Assembly: GCA_947259685.1 (NCBI GenBank)
Contig: CAMYNC010000082.1
Location: forward strand, 1 to 25,634
DNA from: an uncultured Desulfuromonadales bacterium
GTDB taxonomy: Bacteria; Desulfobacterota; Desulfuromonadia; Desulfuromonadales; Geopsychrobacteraceae
Direction: 5' to 3'
Length of the DNA stretch: 25,634 nt
Part shown: positions 24,596-25,634 of the stretch, piece by piece
How positions within the stretch are numbered: the stretch's first letter is position 1
Layout: every line of letters starts with the position of its first letter
Notes under the pieces: model-generated
What the model was told of the DNA's origin: nothing
Seen by the model: the letters and a program-made list of their open reading frames with translations, nothing else
Database searches by the model: none
Made by a program: the position numbers and the translations under genes

Positions 24596-25634
24596 AAGCG
24601 CGACACAATCTCATTGATGATGTGGGACTTGTGAGAAACCAGGATCGAGCGTGAGCTGCTGGCCTCCACCAGCTCTTCATCGATCTTGCTCCAGTTCGGC
24701 ATCTCAATATCGACCCGGTGATACATCTCGAAGTTTTTCAGGTAATCGACATAGGGCTGCTCTTCAACAAAATTGATGATCGCCGACTTGTACCATTTGC
24801 CGCCAAAGCTGATCTCGGCCCCTTCCGCGTAAGCCCAGGGCGTCAGGTAACGCCGGATCGCCAGGTTGAGCTCATCCTGGTAAAAACTGATGTCGGCGAT
24901 ATTTTCGTTGAAGGCGATCTCGAACTTGACCTGCACCTCTTCGATTTTCGGATTCTGCACTTCGAGGCTGACGAAAGGCGACATTCGCTGGCGCAAAAAG
25001 GCATCGATCGCTACCAGGGTCTTCTTGCGCGTGTAGGGGCGCAGCGGGTCGCCGGCGGACTCGGCGCTGATATAGGGGATCGCCACCACCAGCACATGAC
25101 CCGGTTTCAGCTCGTTGTCGGCGATGATGTTGTTGGCCAGGTCGCGGCACAACTCGGTGTGGTTGATACATTTGACCTTGTAGATCTCCGGGAAGGCCTC
25201 CAGGATCAGGTGCTCGTAATCCCAGGGGGTCACGGCGCGGTCCTTGTGACGCAGGCGCTCGCTGGCCCGGGTGTAGAAATGGTCGGCGCTCTCCGGTGGT
25301 TTGCCGCCGAAAGATTCCCCCGGCTGTTCGATCTGCTTGATCGCCGCAGCGCTGATTTTAAGCTTGGAAATCGTCCCGGCGGGCAGCGGGGAGGCCAAAA
25401 AATCCTCGGCATTGCCCTGATCGAGGAAGCTGGCCGTCGCGGCCTGAGCGTCGATGCTGAGCAGCGAGTTCAGGGCATCGGCGTCGCTGACCACTGCCAG
25501 GCGCAGCCAGTGCAGTCCGGCGGGCAGCAGGTCATGTTCGGTGTCGGCATCCTCGGGCACGGCGATGCCGACAATGCCGCTGCCGCTCAGGTTGTCGCTG
25601 CGGTCGTCGATATCCTGAGCCGCAAATTCGATCC
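24592..25634 (-). CDS. eCIS baseplate J-like protein (Afp11-like), partial at right edge
   Basis: The C-terminal ~347 residues of a baseplate protein. The frame is open to the window edge with no credible start: the GTG at 25560 is internal, and upstream codons read IEFAAQDIDDRSDNLSG in frame. The diagnostic stretch is HFYTRASERLRHKDRAVTPW followed by DYEHLILEAFPEIYKVKC, typical of gp6/J-like eCIS baseplate proteins. It is followed by a VQVKFEIAFNENI region and ISFGGKWYKSAIINFVEEQPYVDYL. The stop TGA overlaps the next start (ATGA). Sheath, tube and spike genes would be expected further right. Confidence 0.85.
   Translation of the reverse strand, partial: IEFAAQDIDDRSDNLSGSGIVGIAVPEDADTEHDLLPAGLHWLRLAVVSDADALNSLLSIDAQAATASFLDQGNAEDFLASPLPAGTISKLKISAAAIKQIEQPGESFGGKPPESADHFYTRASERLRHKDRAVTPWDYEHLILEAFPEIYKVKCINHTELCRDLANNIIADNELKPGHVLVVAIPYISAESAGDPLRPYTRKKTLVAIDAFLRQRMSPFVSLEVQNPKIEEVQVKFEIAFNENIADISFYQDELNLAIRRYLTPWAYAEGAEISFGGKWYKSAIINFVEEQPYVDYLKNFEMYHRVDIEMPNWSKIDEELVEASSSRSILVSHKSHIINEIVSRL

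Overview
The window looks like chromosomal DNA of a Desulfuromonadales-type bacterium (Desulfuromonas/Geobacter/Pelobacter relatives). The reasons are a futalosine-route menaquinone cluster, moderate-to-high GC, abundant intergenic inverted repeats, and a contractile injection locus. This assignment is inferred from gene content and style; no database search was possible.

Left edge (1 to about 1030): a VOC/glyoxalase-fold gene and a divergently transcribed XRE-cupin regulator, GC-rich and in the style of a beta- or gammaproteobacterium. The regulator stops abruptly inside its cupin domain. At exactly that point the opposite strand becomes the first ~20 codons of a hisC gene, with its own good ribosome-binding site. 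This is a junction of two unrelated sequences: an assembly chimera or a real recombination end.

1088-5643 (minus strand): a DUF559 nuclease-like gene sits between two GC-rich hairpin repeats. Next come mqnC, mqnE, a ubiX-type flavin prenyltransferase and a UbiA-family prenyltransferase (mqnP-like), together most of a menaquinone module. The spaces between these genes hold several repeat families. An MFS exporter is divergent (5805-6956).

6957-8570: gene-poor DNA with a 34-residue one-helix membrane protein, a repeat, and a HipB-like antitoxin followed by a HipA N-terminal piece that lacks the kinase domain.

8571-10542 (minus): an exported, propeptide-like (I9-type) small protein downstream of a leaderless subtilase. 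Both end their propeptide-like domain with the same NPxFSIP motif, suggesting a protease/inhibitor pair.

11174-25634 (minus, runs off the right edge): the distal half of an extracellular contractile injection system (eCIS) operon. In transcription order it encodes an Afp11-like baseplate protein (partial), an Afp12-like baseplate protein, a 1016-residue eCIS-associated protein with one internal membrane helix, the CIS tape-measure protein, a 1403-residue putative effector, and the AAA+ ATPase. The effector carries an N-terminal PFFQ/EKEAD region, a long disordered part, a helical amphipathic core, two copies of a small beta module and a DUF4258-like C-terminal domain. Genes are tightly packed (ATGA overlap, 4-72 nt gaps) except for a 279-nt leader before the ATPase. 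Sheath, tube and spike genes are not in the window and presumably lie beyond the right edge. The effector, with its predicted RNase-toxin-like tip, is the most interesting item.
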